Origin: Arthrobacter sp. CDRTa11
Lineage (GTDB): Bacteria > Actinomycetota > Actinomycetes > Actinomycetales > Micrococcaceae
Length of the DNA stretch: 64,000 nt
NCBI RefSeq assembly: GCF_026427775.1
Contig: NZ_CP044532.1
Coordinates: 4,836,001-4,900,000, forward strand
Reading direction: 5' to 3'
The notes below the pieces were generated by a model that did no database searches, had not been told where the DNA came from, and saw only the letters and a list, made by a program, of their open reading frames with translations. Both the position numbers and the translations under genes were made by a program. Position 1 is the first letter of the stretch. Each line of letters starts with the position of its first letter. This document shows positions 37,283-49,812 of the stretch, piece after piece.

Positions 37283-37305
37283 GCCCCGACATTGTGTGTC
37301 GGGGC
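37283..37305 (-). terminator. Shortened hairpin at the 3' end of rRNA operon 2
   Basis: Only the inner 8-bp stem GCCCCGAC/GTCGGGGC of the operon 1 terminator is kept; the flanking pairs and the T-run are absent. Identity between the two operons ends inside this element. Confidence 0.5.
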
Positions 37306-37321
37306 CTGAGCCTAATGATTG

Positions 37322-37438
37322 TCCGGCGGTGTCCTACTCTCCCACACCCTCCCGGGTGCAGTACCATCGGCGCTGTGGGTCTTAGCTTCCGGGTTCGGAA
37401 TGGGACCGGGCGTTTCCCCCACGCTATGACCGCCGTAA
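37322..37438 (-). rRNA. rrf: 5S ribosomal RNA (operon 2)
   Basis: Same sequence as the 5S gene at 26898-27014, last gene of the second leftward operon. Ends approximate. Confidence 0.95.
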
Positions 37439-37559
37439 CCCTTGTACCCGTCCCCCGTGCTGGTGGGGGTGGGAAGTCTTTGTGGTTACAACGTGTTCTG
37501 CCGGTTAAGGCAGTTGTGGTGTTGTTATTTAGTTTTGTTCCTCAAGCAACGTTTGGTTT

Positions 37560-37590
37560 GTTGTTTGGGAACCACATAGTGGACGCAAGC
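37560..37590 (-). other. 3' arm of the 23S processing stem (operon 2)
   Basis: Identical to 27144-27174 and pairs with 40926-40956. The bases just beyond this arm (37534-37559) differ from operon 1 by small indels, while the arm itself is conserved. The spacer 37439-37660 has nothing else. Confidence 0.7.
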
Positions 37591-37660
37591 AGTCTTGTTA
37601 TCTTTTTACTTTCTTCGGGTGTGAACGTCTTTTGAATGCCGTTCACGAAGAAAGTGTGTG

Positions 37661-42862
<5,202 letters not shown>

Positions 42863-43106
42863 GTAAAACAAAAACAGACACAACCACCAACCCCGGGAAA
42901 ACGGGATAAAACGGCTGCACAAAATTTGAAACCAGCTGTAAAAACCAAACCAACCACGGGGTGGTCAATTCAGCAAATTCAACCAATTCATATAAAATAA
43001 ACCGGTATCAACAAACTTGGCACACTATTGAGTTCTCAAACAACAGACACACCCGGCACCACCACAACCCCTCAAGGGCCGCGGATCGCTCCGGAGCAAC
43101 TTTTCA
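42863..43106 (-). other. rRNA operon 2 leader
   Basis: Same leader as operon 1, with the TTGTTTGAGAACTCAATAG element at about 43027-43047. Identity with operon 1 ends at the -10 box (43107). Confidence 0.65.
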
Positions 43107-43135
43107 AACCTACCCGGTTTCCGTCCCGGTTGCAA
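43107..43135 (-). promoter_or_regulatory. rRNA operon 2 promoter
   Basis: Minus strand: -35 TTGCAA (43135-43130), 17-bp spacer, -10 TAGGTT (43112-43107). The position matches the operon 1 promoter, but the -10 is further from consensus. The region 43136-43480 contains further A/T-poor upstream sequence, including a TTGACC at about 43164-43169 that may be a second -35; nothing else was recognised. Confidence 0.6.
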
Positions 43136-43480
43136 ATCCATCTTTCAGGACCCGCACCCGGTCAAAAACCATTCCCGCACCCGAACTGAAGCACTCTAAA
43201 GAGCTACCAGAATCTGGTGTTGAATTTGTGGGTTTCGCCGCCCTGGTAACCAGCTCTTCGCTGTCTCCCTCTGGCGACTAGAAAAACAATACACCCACTC
43301 AGCGCCCATCGCAAATCCCCTCCGGAGGGGGCCAAACCCGCGCCGTTACTGGGCCGAAGGGGCGGCCGAAGGCAAAACCAAGGCGCCGTCGTCGTCCGGG
43401 GTTTCCGTGTCCTGCGACACAGTGGCTGGATGTCCCCCATCGTGGCCAGGGAGCGTTGCAGGCAGGCAGCCTTAACGCGC

Positions 43481-43516
43481 AGAAGGGCCGGCAACCAAAC
43501 GGTTGCCGGCCCTTCT
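43481..43516 (-). terminator. Terminator hairpin downstream of rpsN
   Basis: A perfect 16-bp stem (AGAAGGGCCGGCAACC, 43481-43496, with 43501-43516) and an AAAC loop, 28 bp past the rpsN stop. It separates the ribosomal-protein operon from the rRNA promoter. Confidence 0.8.
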
Positions 43517-43543
43517 CAAGCAGCTGGAATCAGCGGTGCTGAA

Positions 43544-43849
43544 TTACCAGGAAGACTTGGTGATGCCCGGGAGTTCGCCACGGTGAGCCATGTCGCGGAA
43601 GCGAACACGGGAGATACCGAACTTCTGGAAGGTACCGCGGGGGCGGCCGTCGATGATGTCGCGGTTACGCAGACGGATCGGGGACGCGTTGCGGGGCAGC
43701 TTCTGCAGGCCGAGGCGTGCAGCTTCGCGTGCTTCGTCGGTGGCGTTGGCGTCGACGAGGGTCTTCTTCAGTTCGAGGCGCTTTGCAGCGTAACGCTCAA
43801 CGATGACCTTGCGCTGCTCGTTGCGAGCAATCTTTGACTTCTTAGCCAT
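43544..43849 (-). CDS. rpsN: 30S ribosomal protein S14, zinc-independent form
   Basis: A 101-residue S14 ([20 protein letters not shown] ... [20 protein letters not shown] ... [15 protein letters not shown]). Its length and the absence of CxxC pairs place it in the zinc-free long class rather than the ~61-residue zinc-binding class. It is the third gene of rpmB-rpmG-rpsN, three bases after the rpmG stop, and followed by a strong terminator. Confidence 0.96.
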   Translation of the reverse strand: MAKKSKIARNEQRKVIVERYAAKRLELKKTLVDANATDEAREAARLGLQKLPRNASPIRLRNRDIIDGRPRGTFQKFGISRVRFRDMAHRGELPGITKSSW

Positions 43850-43852
43850 GGT

Positions 43853-44020
43853 TTAGCGCTCCTCTCGGAATTCGACGTGCTGGCGGATCTTGGGATCGTA
43901 CTTCTTCAGAACCATGCGGTCCGGATCGTTACGACGGTTCTTGCGGGTTACGTAGGTGTAACCCGTGCCCGCAGTCGACTTGAGCTTGATGATCGGACGT
44001 ACGTCCTTGTCCTTAGCCAT
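43853..44020 (-). CDS. rpmG: 50S ribosomal protein L33, zinc-independent form
   Basis: A 55-residue L33 read directly from the minus strand: it begins [20 protein letters not shown], continues [20 protein letters not shown] and ends HVEFREER. It has no cysteines, so it is the zinc-free type. Its ATG shares one base with the rpmB stop (TAATG), indicating translational coupling. Confidence 0.95.
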   Translation of the reverse strand: MAKDKDVRPIIKLKSTAGTGYTYVTRKNRRNDPDRMVLKKYDPKIRQHVEFREER

Positions 44021-44256
44021 TAGAGCTTCACTCCCCGAGCAAGGATGGAGGCAACGACTACGTCGATGCCGCGCACGTCGATGGTCTTGATGCCACGTGC
44101 AGAAACCTGCAGCGTGACGTTACGGCGCAGGGACGGAACCCAGTAGCGCTTCTTCTGGATGTTCGGATCGAACCGACGCTTGTTGCGGCGGTGCGAGTGC
44201 GAAATGCTGTGCCCAAAGCCCGGCTCGGCTCCGGTCACTTGGCAGTGTGCTGCCAT
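44020..44256 (-). CDS. rpmB: 50S ribosomal protein L28
   Basis: A 78-residue L28 ([20 protein letters not shown], then [20 protein letters not shown]). Only one cysteine is present (CQVTG in place of CxxC), so this too is a zinc-free form. It leads the rpmB-rpmG-rpsN operon. In other actinobacteria such zinc-free sets are repressed by Zur; I could not find a convincing Zur box in the 44257-44340 region. Confidence 0.95.
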   Translation of the reverse strand: MAAHCQVTGAEPGFGHSISHSHRRNKRRFDPNIQKKRYWVPSLRRNVTLQVSARGIKTIDVRGIDVVVASILARGVKL

Positions 44257-44509
44257 GACTTCTCCTCAAGAATTGAAAGTAATGATCCGCATATCTGCTG
44301 CTGGATCATGCGTCCAAGTGCGACCCAAACTAATCAGGGCGAACGGTTAGTCACGCAACTTGAGCCCCTAACTACCGGCTACCCTGGAGAAAATTACCGG
44401 GCCACCGGAGCAATTGCGCACGCTCCGCGCACTTAGCGCCTACCAAGTCTACGAGTTCAAGTAATTAAAGACCAATCCGGCCTCGGAAGGTGTATAAGCA
44501 GGGGGCCAG

Positions 44510-45271
44510 TCAGACGCGGGTCAGCTGCGCATATCGGGGCTTCAGTCCGTCGCCTGAAGACCTTCCGGTTACACGGCGGACCACCCAGGGGGCGGCGAAT
44601 TCACGAACCCAGCGTGCGTTGGCGCGAAGCGCTTCCGTCCGGCTGAGTTCCGGTACTGGGGTCATCGGGGGAACCTCGATCGAATGATCGTGTTCCAGGA
44701 CTGTGAGGACGCGCTTGGCCATGTTGGCGTGCCCGGCCACGGACATATGCATCCGGTCCTGGGCCCACATTCCCCAGTCGTAGTACTCACTGAAACGCCA
44801 ATAATCCACCAGCAGGGCACCGTGGTCGCCGGCGATTCCACGCACCAGTTCGTTGTAGATAGCGGTTCGGCCCCTGGTGGTGCCGAAAATCTTGGAACCC
44901 CTGGAATCAAAGCCGGTGAACATGACCACGGTGGCACCCGTGGCGGTCAGCTTACGGATACCGGCGTCGTACTCCACCAGGAGATCATCGATGTCGACCT
45001 TGGGGCGGAAGATATCGTTCGCACCCGCATAAACGGTCACCAGCGTGGGTTTAAGTTCGACGGCGGCGTCCACCTGCTCTGCCATGATTTGGCGCAGTTT
45101 CCTCCCCCGGATGGCGAGGTTTGCGTAACCAAAACCGGGATCGGCGGCACCCAACTGCTCAGCTACCCGGTCCGCCCAGCCGCGTACACCGTTGGGGCGT
45201 GAGGGATCCTCATCGCCAACGCCTTCCGTAAAGGAGTCACCGAGTGCTACGTACCGGGCTGAAAAATCCAT
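44510..45271 (-). CDS. SGNH/GDSL-family hydrolase (paralogue 1)
   Basis: A 253-residue SGNH-fold esterase/lipase-like protein without a signal peptide. Block I is VALGDSFTEG (Ser13 nucleophile), block II Gly in AIRG, block III VYAGANDIF, and block V DRMHMSVAGH with the catalytic Asp and His. The substrate is unknown; the family includes esterases and carbohydrate deacetylases. It is about 40-50 percent identical by eye to the second SGNH gene at 46180, sharing PNGVRGWADRVAE and MFTGFD-like segments, with MarR and YciI genes between them. Confidence 0.88.
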   Translation of the reverse strand: MDFSARYVALGDSFTEGVGDEDPSRPNGVRGWADRVAEQLGAADPGFGYANLAIRGRKLRQIMAEQVDAAVELKPTLVTVYAGANDIFRPKVDIDDLLVEYDAGIRKLTATGATVVMFTGFDSRGSKIFGTTRGRTAIYNELVRGIAGDHGALLVDYWRFSEYYDWGMWAQDRMHMSVAGHANMAKRVLTVLEHDHSIEVPPMTPVPELSRTEALRANARWVREFAAPWVVRRVTGRSSGDGLKPRYAQLTRV

Positions 45272-45340
45272 AGCGCCAGTGTGTCATCCGTTGCTGGGAG
45301 CAACCAAGTGCAGGCTCAGACCGGCTGAGCGTGCGAGCGA

Positions 45341-45826
45341 CTAGGGCGAGCTCTCGCGAAGGATCCAGTGGTCTTCGTTCAGTCTGGCAACGATCTTTTC
45401 GCCAATCCGGGCCAGATCCGCAACGTCGCGTTCCGTCAGTGCGTCCAAAAACTTGTCCCGGACCGCTTCCACGTGCCCGGGTGCGAGGGAAACCAAAGTG
45501 GCCATCCCGGCGTCGGACAGGTGCGCTGTGGTGACGCGGGCGTCCCCCGGATGCGGACGCCGCTGCATAAACCCGCGCTTTTCAAGCTTGGTGACCACGT
45601 GCGAGAGCCTGGACAGGGATGAGCTGGTGCGGGCGGCAAGTTCACTCATGGGCAGAAACCGGCCCTCAGCCTCCGACAGCATCGCCATGACGTTGTAGTC
45701 GAAAAGGGACAGCTTGCCTGCCGTGTGGAGCTGGTTGTCCAGGGCGGCGGGAAGCATGGTGTTGATGCTCAGGAGCGCCAGCCAGGCACGGCGTTCGTCG
45801 GCATTGAGCCAGCGCGGTTCAGTCAT
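45341..45826 (-). CDS. MarR-family transcriptional regulator
   Basis: A 161-residue winged-helix repressor. The DNA-binding region reads LPMSELAARTSSSLSRLSHV, VTKLEKRGFMQRRPHPGDAR and then the wing VTTAHLSDAGMATL, the usual MarR signature. It is divergent from the YciI-like gene 69 bp away, so it may control that gene or itself. The ligand is unknown. Confidence 0.9.
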   Translation of the reverse strand: MTEPRWLNADERRAWLALLSINTMLPAALDNQLHTAGKLSLFDYNVMAMLSEAEGRFLPMSELAARTSSSLSRLSHVVTKLEKRGFMQRRPHPGDARVTTAHLSDAGMATLVSLAPGHVEAVRDKFLDALTERDVADLARIGEKIVARLNEDHWILRESSP

Positions 45827-45895
45827 GGGTCCATTCTAGGAGTATGCGTGCTTGAGCCTTCAAGTGAGCACTCCTGCCAGCGGTAGGCTGACCTT

Positions 45896-46183
45896 ATGTT
45901 TGTTGTGTCGTTGACCTATAAGATGCCCGAAGACATCGTCGACTTCCACCGCCCCGCGCATATGGCCTGGGTCAAAGAAGCGTTCGACGCCGGCGTGTTC
46001 CTTGCGTCGGGACGCCGGGTTCCGGCAGTGGGCGGCGTGTTGCTGTCCGGAGCAGACCGTTCCACCCTTGAGGAGTCGCTGGCCCGGGATCCTTTCTACA
46101 GCAATGGCGTCGCCGAGTTCGAGGTCATCGAGTTCAAGGCCACTAGCGTGGCAGAGGGCTTCGAGAACCTCCTGGACTCCTAA
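45896..46183 (+). CDS. YciI-like protein
   Basis: A 95-residue ferredoxin-fold protein of the YciI/muconolactone-isomerase-like group: MFVVSLTYKMPEDIVDFHRP, AHMAWVKEAFDAGVFLASGR, then DPFYSNGVAEFEVIEF. The conserved His and Asp of the family are present. Function is generally unknown. Its 3' end overlaps the SGNH gene on the other strand by four bases. Confidence 0.85.
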   Translation: MFVVSLTYKMPEDIVDFHRPAHMAWVKEAFDAGVFLASGRRVPAVGGVLLSGADRSTLEESLARDPFYSNGVAEFEVIEFKATSVAEGFENLLDS

Positions 46184-47022
46184 GGACCGATGGCAGGCCG
46201 TTTCTCAGCCAGCTTCTTTAGGCCGCGCTTTGGTGGCACCCGGACAGGCTCGGGCCAGCGGGGGCTGAGCGCATCCCCCAGCGTGATGCCCCGGAGCTTT
46301 CGGCCGAACAGCGGCAGGACCCAGTCGTGCACCCAGCGCCGTTGCCGCTTTTCCCATTCCCGCAGGCTGAGCCTCGCCGGCGGGTCCCATTCCTTGGGAA
46401 GGATCTTGTGCGGCACGCCGAGTTGGTCCAGAACCTGTCCCGCAAGGTACTTGTGCCCTGCCTTGGACATATGCAGCCTGTCGGCGTCCCACATCCGCCG
46501 GTCATGGAAGGCGTCCAGGCACCAGTAATCCACCAGGACGGCGCCGTACTCCGCAGCTATCTCACGCACCCTTTGGTTGTAAGTGGTGTTGCGTTTCTTC
46601 AGGGGCTCAAGGAGTGCTGAGACTTTGACGTCGAAACCGGTAAAAAGGACAAGGATGGCTCCTGTTCCGGCCAGCTTCGACACCATATATTCGTAATCGG
46701 CCATCAGGGCGTCCATGTCGGTGCCGAGGTCCAGGATGTCGTTGCCGCCGGCATACAGCGTGACCAGCGTGGGCCGCATCGCCACCGCCGGTTCCAGCTG
46801 CTCGCTGATGATGTGCCGCAGCCGCTTGCTCCTGATAGCCAGGTTGGCGTACCTCCACCCGGGCTGCGCCTTGGCCAATTTCTCCGCCACCCGGTCAGCC
46901 CATCCGCGGACGCCGTTGGGGAAGCGCTCGTCATGGTCACCGACCCCCTCGGTAAACGAATCCCCCAGGGCAACAAAGACCCGCCGCCCATCCCTGTCCG
47001 GAAGCAAAGGATCAGCACCCAT
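46180..47022 (-). CDS. SGNH/GDSL-family hydrolase (paralogue 2)
   Basis: A 280-residue SGNH hydrolase with the same blocks as the gene at 44510: VALGDSFTEGVGDHDERFPN, NLAIRSKRL, LYAGGNDILD and DRLHMSKAGHKYLA. It has a longer basic C-terminus (RRWVHDWVLPLFGRKLRG ... PPKRGLKKLAEKRP). No signal peptide or lipobox. The IS element is inserted 54 bp upstream of its start and could separate it from its promoter. Confidence 0.88.
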   Translation of the reverse strand: MGADPLLPDRDGRRVFVALGDSFTEGVGDHDERFPNGVRGWADRVAEKLAKAQPGWRYANLAIRSKRLRHIISEQLEPAVAMRPTLVTLYAGGNDILDLGTDMDALMADYEYMVSKLAGTGAILVLFTGFDVKVSALLEPLKKRNTTYNQRVREIAAEYGAVLVDYWCLDAFHDRRMWDADRLHMSKAGHKYLAGQVLDQLGVPHKILPKEWDPPARLSLREWEKRQRRWVHDWVLPLFGRKLRGITLGDALSPRWPEPVRVPPKRGLKKLAEKRPAIGP

Positions 47023-47115
47023 CCCGCCAACCTAACCACCAAAGGAAACGCCAGCACGACGCCGGGATGAACAAGATGAACTGGTCCCCGATTGTTGGAC
47101 TGGCTAAATGGGATT

Positions 47116-48000
47116 CTAGGCCGCAAGGGCCTGGGCACGGTATTGCACCGGGCTCAGGCCCTTTAGCTTTGTTGAGATTCGGTTGGTGTTGTACCAGTGG
47201 ATGTAGTCATTTAGTTGGGCAGCCAGGGCATCGGTACTGATGAACCGGACACGGTGGAAGAGTTCTTCCTTGAGGTGCCCGAAAAAGTTCTCCATCACGG
47301 CATTGTCGTAGCAGTTGCCCTTGCGTGACATTGACTGGACTGCGCCGGCGCCTTCGAGGAGAGTCCGCCAGGTTACGTGCTGATACTGGAAGCCCTGGTC
47401 TGAATGTACAAGCGGATGCTGGCCGGGCTGGAGGCAGGCGAGAGCCTGCTGCAGTGAACTGTTGGTGAGAGCCAGGTTCGGGGACGTGCTGATCGAATGG
47501 GAAATGATCTGCCGGTCAAAAAGGTCCATGATCGGTGAGAGGTAGAGCTTCCGGTCGCCGACGCTGAATTCGGTCACGTCGGTGACCCACTTCCGGTTCG
47601 GAGCATCGGCCTCGAACTGTCGGTTCAATAGGTTCGGGGCGATCCTGCCCTGTTCGCCCTGGTGGGAGTTGTAGCGCTTCTTCCTCCGGACTTTGCACGC
47701 CAGCCCGAGCGCACGCATCAGTTTCAGGACGGTCTTCTTCGCGGTCACCCAGCCTTGTTTGGATAATTCCGTATGGATGCGCCGGTGCCCGTATCGGCCG
47801 TGATTCGTTGTGAATATCTCCGTGACCGCGGCTTTGAGCTTCTCTTTCGGGTCCGGGGCCTGGAGCCGGAGCTGATGATAGAAGAACGTGGACCTGGCCA
47901 GGCCGGCAACGTCCAACAGGACAGCAAGCGGATAGTCAGCCTTGAGGGAAACGACGGCTTGAACCTTTAGCGTCGTCCTTGTTCCCTCAAGGCCCGCAGT
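47116..48000 (-). CDS. IS3-family transposase OrfB (made by -1 frameshift from OrfA)
   Basis: The DDE integrase-type catalytic part: first Asp in VTDVTEFSVGDRKLYLSP, second Asp in HPLVHSDQGFQYQH, and Glu in GNCYDNAVMENFFGHLKEEL, with the usual spacing. The N-terminal half has YHQLRLQAPDPKEKLK and HGRYGHRRIHTELSKQGW of the HTH_21 domain. No good independent start is present (only a TTG near 47916). A heptamer G-GGA-AAA at 48006-48000, in the OrfA frame, satisfies the X-XXY-YYZ rule for -1 slippage and would give an OrfAB protein of about 445 residues. Confidence 0.9.
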   Translation of the reverse strand, partial: TAGLEGTRTTLKVQAVVSLKADYPLAVLLDVAGLARSTFFYHQLRLQAPDPKEKLKAAVTEIFTTNHGRYGHRRIHTELSKQGWVTAKKTVLKLMRALGLACKVRRKKRYNSHQGEQGRIAPNLLNRQFEADAPNRKWVTDVTEFSVGDRKLYLSPIMDLFDRQIISHSISTSPNLALTNSSLQQALACLQPGQHPLVHSDQGFQYQHVTWRTLLEGAGAVQSMSRKGNCYDNAVMENFFGHLKEELFHRVRFISTDALAAQLNDYIHWYNTNRISTKLKGLSPVQYRAQALAA

Positions 48001-48452
48001 TTTCCCAGGTACGCCACCTCCGCGCGCAGCCGCTCGTTCTCCCGCCGCAACCGTTCAAGCTCGGGCAGCCCCGCAGGCGGCGGGGAATCGGGTTTCCGCG
48101 GTCTGCCTTTGGGCTTTGGCCGCAACCCGTCCTCACCGTCCAGACGATACGCCCGGACCCACTTTTGCAGCAGCTCACGGGAGGCCAAACCGGCCTCCAC
48201 TGCCAGATCCGGCCCGGACTCGCCCGCAAGGAACCGCTGCACCAAGGCCAGCTTGAACTCGAAAGAGTATGACTTCGCCGGCCTGCTCACCAGCACTCCT
48301 TGCCCATGAATCCTCCACCGCCCAAACAGTGCCCTGACCGGCACAAGAGGCGCATCCACCAACCGGGCCGCCGCCCGATACCCGATGCCCCTCTCAAACA
48401 ACGCTACAGCCGCCTCGCGCTGAGCCTCAGACCATGAACTACGTGCACGCAT
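47967..48452 (-). CDS. IS3-family transposase OrfA
   Basis: A 161-residue DNA-binding subunit with two helix-turn-helix units (SEAQREAAVALFERGIGYRA and SFEFKLALVQRFLAGESGPD), a Pro/Lys-rich linker (RPKPKGRPRKPDSPPPAG) and a C-terminal leucine-zipper stretch (LERLRRENERLRAEVAYLGK). Two HTH units fit the IS150 subgroup (inference). GGGGAG lies seven bases before the ATG, inside a long hairpin at 48455-48510. Confidence 0.9.
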   Translation of the reverse strand: MRARSSWSEAQREAAVALFERGIGYRAAARLVDAPLVPVRALFGRWRIHGQGVLVSRPAKSYSFEFKLALVQRFLAGESGPDLAVEAGLASRELLQKWVRAYRLDGEDGLRPKPKGRPRKPDSPPPAGLPELERLRRENERLRAEVAYLGKLRALREQGRR

Positions 48453-48454
48453 AA

Positions 48455-48510
48455 AACTGCTCCCCGGAAGTCGGAACTGAATTTCTCAGTCCAACTTCCG
48501 GGGAGCAGTT
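48455..48510 (-). promoter_or_regulatory. IS-end hairpin covering the orfA ribosome-binding site
   Basis: Perfect 17-bp arms at 48455-48471 and 48494-48510 (AACTGCTCCCCGGAAGT), extended by an inner GGA/TCC. The distal arm overlaps the right terminal inverted repeat and the proximal arm contains the orfA Shine-Dalgarno GGGGAG. In RNA entering from outside the IS the site would be base-paired. Confidence 0.6.
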
Positions 48511-48516
48511 CAAAGA

Positions 48517-48590
48517 GGTGAGAGAGCGTCGCCAAAAAACCAGCAAAAGGTGAGAGAGCGTTTGGTGAGGAGGCAGCAGCAAAGGTGAGT
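48517..48590. repeat. ~32-bp tandem repeat array 3 (two good units, one degenerate)
   Basis: GGTGAGAGAGCGT cores at 48519 and 48551 (32-bp step), and a degenerate GGTGAGTGATG at 48586. The family is the same as the arrays at 5553 and 26613, but the CCTGCAGG palindrome is replaced by CCAGCAAAAG. It starts 2 bp from the IS target site, so the IS may have removed or displaced further units. Confidence 0.65.
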
Positions 48591-48600
48591 GATGCATCGA

Positions 48601-48712
48601 GCCGGCGACGCAGTTTTGCGTAGGAGCGCATCGCCGACCAGAGCGCGGTGAGGCCGTCAGCGGCCGAGCGGAGCGTAGGAAGGTGTCTAAGCGACGGCAA
48701 AACTGCGCCGGC
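48601..48712. repeat. Imperfect inverted-repeat element downstream of the siderophore operon
   Basis: Arms 48601-48619 (GCCGGCGACGCAGTTTTGC) and 48697-48712 (GCAAAACTGCGCCGGC) pair with a 3-base bulge around a 77-base GC-rich loop. It lies 60 bp past the end of the siderophore-interacting protein gene. It could be a terminator-like structure or a small dispersed palindromic element. The open frame across it shows no credible protein. Confidence 0.5.
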
Positions 48713-48771
48713 GGCGCACCCTGCCACCGCAAAGGAAAGCCCGGCAACAGGCAAACCAGGACCGAGGAGAA

Positions 48772-49812
48772 CTACCCCTCGGCCTTACCCTGCCGCCAGT
48801 ACCCCATGAACGCGACCTGCTTCCGGTCGATCCCCACGTCCCGCACCAGGTACCGCCGCATGTCCTTGATGACCGCGGCCTCGCCGGCGATCCAGGCGTA
48901 GAAGGGCATGGCGCCGGCAGGCATGTCGGGGTTCTTCGTGGCTTCGATCTCGGCTGTTTCCATCCGGGCGGGAGTCTCCCAGAGGATGTCCACGTCCACA
49001 TTGACGTCCTCGGGCTCGGGGCCGGCGCCGCCGTCGGACTCCTTAATACCCACCCATCCGGGAACCGGAATTGCCTGGCGCACTGCCTGCTGCAGCAGTT
49101 CGCCGTGCGGCCGGGACCGTCCGATGGCGGCGCCCCGGGCCAGCCAGGTGATCTGGACGTCGGCGGCGGTCTTAAGGTCCAGGAAGTCACCGGCCTGCGG
49201 CACCTCAAGGAAGGCGTGGCCGCTCATGTACGAGGGCAAGTTCTCGAGGATGGCGGAGATCGCTGGAATGGCTGTCTCATCGCCGGCGAGAAGGACACGC
49301 TGGGCCATTCCCGGCCGCCATTCGATGCCCGAGTAGATCTCGGCAGTGACGCAGTGCGCGGCGCGGTTGTTGGGGCCGATGATGGTGATTGCGTCGCCGG
49401 GCTTCGCGTTGAGGGCCCAGTGGGCGGCCGGGCCGCCATGACCGTGGTCGTCGAAGTGCATCACAAAGTCCACGTCGATCTCGGGGTACACCGAATCCAG
49501 CCGTGACTGGCGAACGGTGTAGGTCCGCATGGAGCCGCGGACAGCAGGGTCCATCGCCAGCCATTCGCGGTACCAGCCGGACTCGGCCATTTCGAAGACG
49601 GGCAGCGGAAGCTGGGTGCCGTCCTCGGCCAGGGACGGGATCATGAGCTTGATCCGAAGGTCCATGGTGTCGCCGTGGACACCGAAGTCGCGCAGGGAAT
49701 AGCCGCCGAAGGTTACGCGGCGGAAATTGGGGCTGAGCTCCTGCACGGAGGAAACCGTCACTTCAAATGCCAGGGTCATGGGTTCGGTGGAGGCAACATC
49801 GCGGGTCTTCAT
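48772..49812 (-). CDS. Siderophore-interacting protein (FAD-dependent ferric reductase family)
   Basis: A 346-residue SIP-family protein that likely releases iron from ferric-siderophores by NAD(P)H-dependent reduction. The FAD-binding barrel includes LSPNFRRVTFGGYSL and RTYTVRQSRLD (the RxYTxR flavin motif), and FVMHFDDHGHGGPAAHWALN; the reductase part has VLLAGDETAIPAISAILENL and ends FMGYWRQGKAEG, the usual YWR(Q/R)G C-terminus. It is the last gene of the iron operon; its ATG overlaps the ATPase stop (ATGA). Confidence 0.93.
   Translation of the reverse strand: MKTRDVASTEPMTLAFEVTVSSVQELSPNFRRVTFGGYSLRDFGVHGDTMDLRIKLMIPSLAEDGTQLPLPVFEMAESGWYREWLAMDPAVRGSMRTYTVRQSRLDSVYPEIDVDFVMHFDDHGHGGPAAHWALNAKPGDAITIIGPNNRAAHCVTAEIYSGIEWRPGMAQRVLLAGDETAIPAISAILENLPSYMSGHAFLEVPQAGDFLDLKTAADVQITWLARGAAIGRSRPHGELLQQAVRQAIPVPGWVGIKESDGGAGPEPEDVNVDVDILWETPARMETAEIEATKNPDMPAGAMPFYAWIAGEAAVIKDMRRYLVRDVGIDRKQVAFMGYWRQGKAEG

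Larger units (their letters stand above)
47077..48512 (-). mobile_element. IS3-family insertion sequence, complete (1,436 bp)
   Basis: Terminal inverted repeats at 47077-47102 and 48487-48512 match at 22 of 26 positions and begin TGAACTG. The element is flanked by the 4-bp direct repeat AAGA (47073-47076 and 48513-48516), a target duplication of the size expected for IS3 elements. Inside are overlapping orfA and orfB in the -1 relation with a slippery site. Ends, duplication and both frames are intact, so the insertion is probably recent and the element potentially active. It landed 2 bp from a unit of the dispersed ~32-bp repeat. Confidence 0.93.

Noticed and set aside
44257..44345. Zur box upstream of rpmB
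   Set aside because: A TGAAAGTAATGATC stretch looked suggestive, but the second half-site (TTTCA at the right spacing) is missing on that strand.
48404..48754. Minus-strand open frame between the IS and the siderophore operon
   Set aside because: It runs across the IS end, target duplication, repeat array and inverted repeat, so it cannot be one ancestral gene, and no domain is recognisable.
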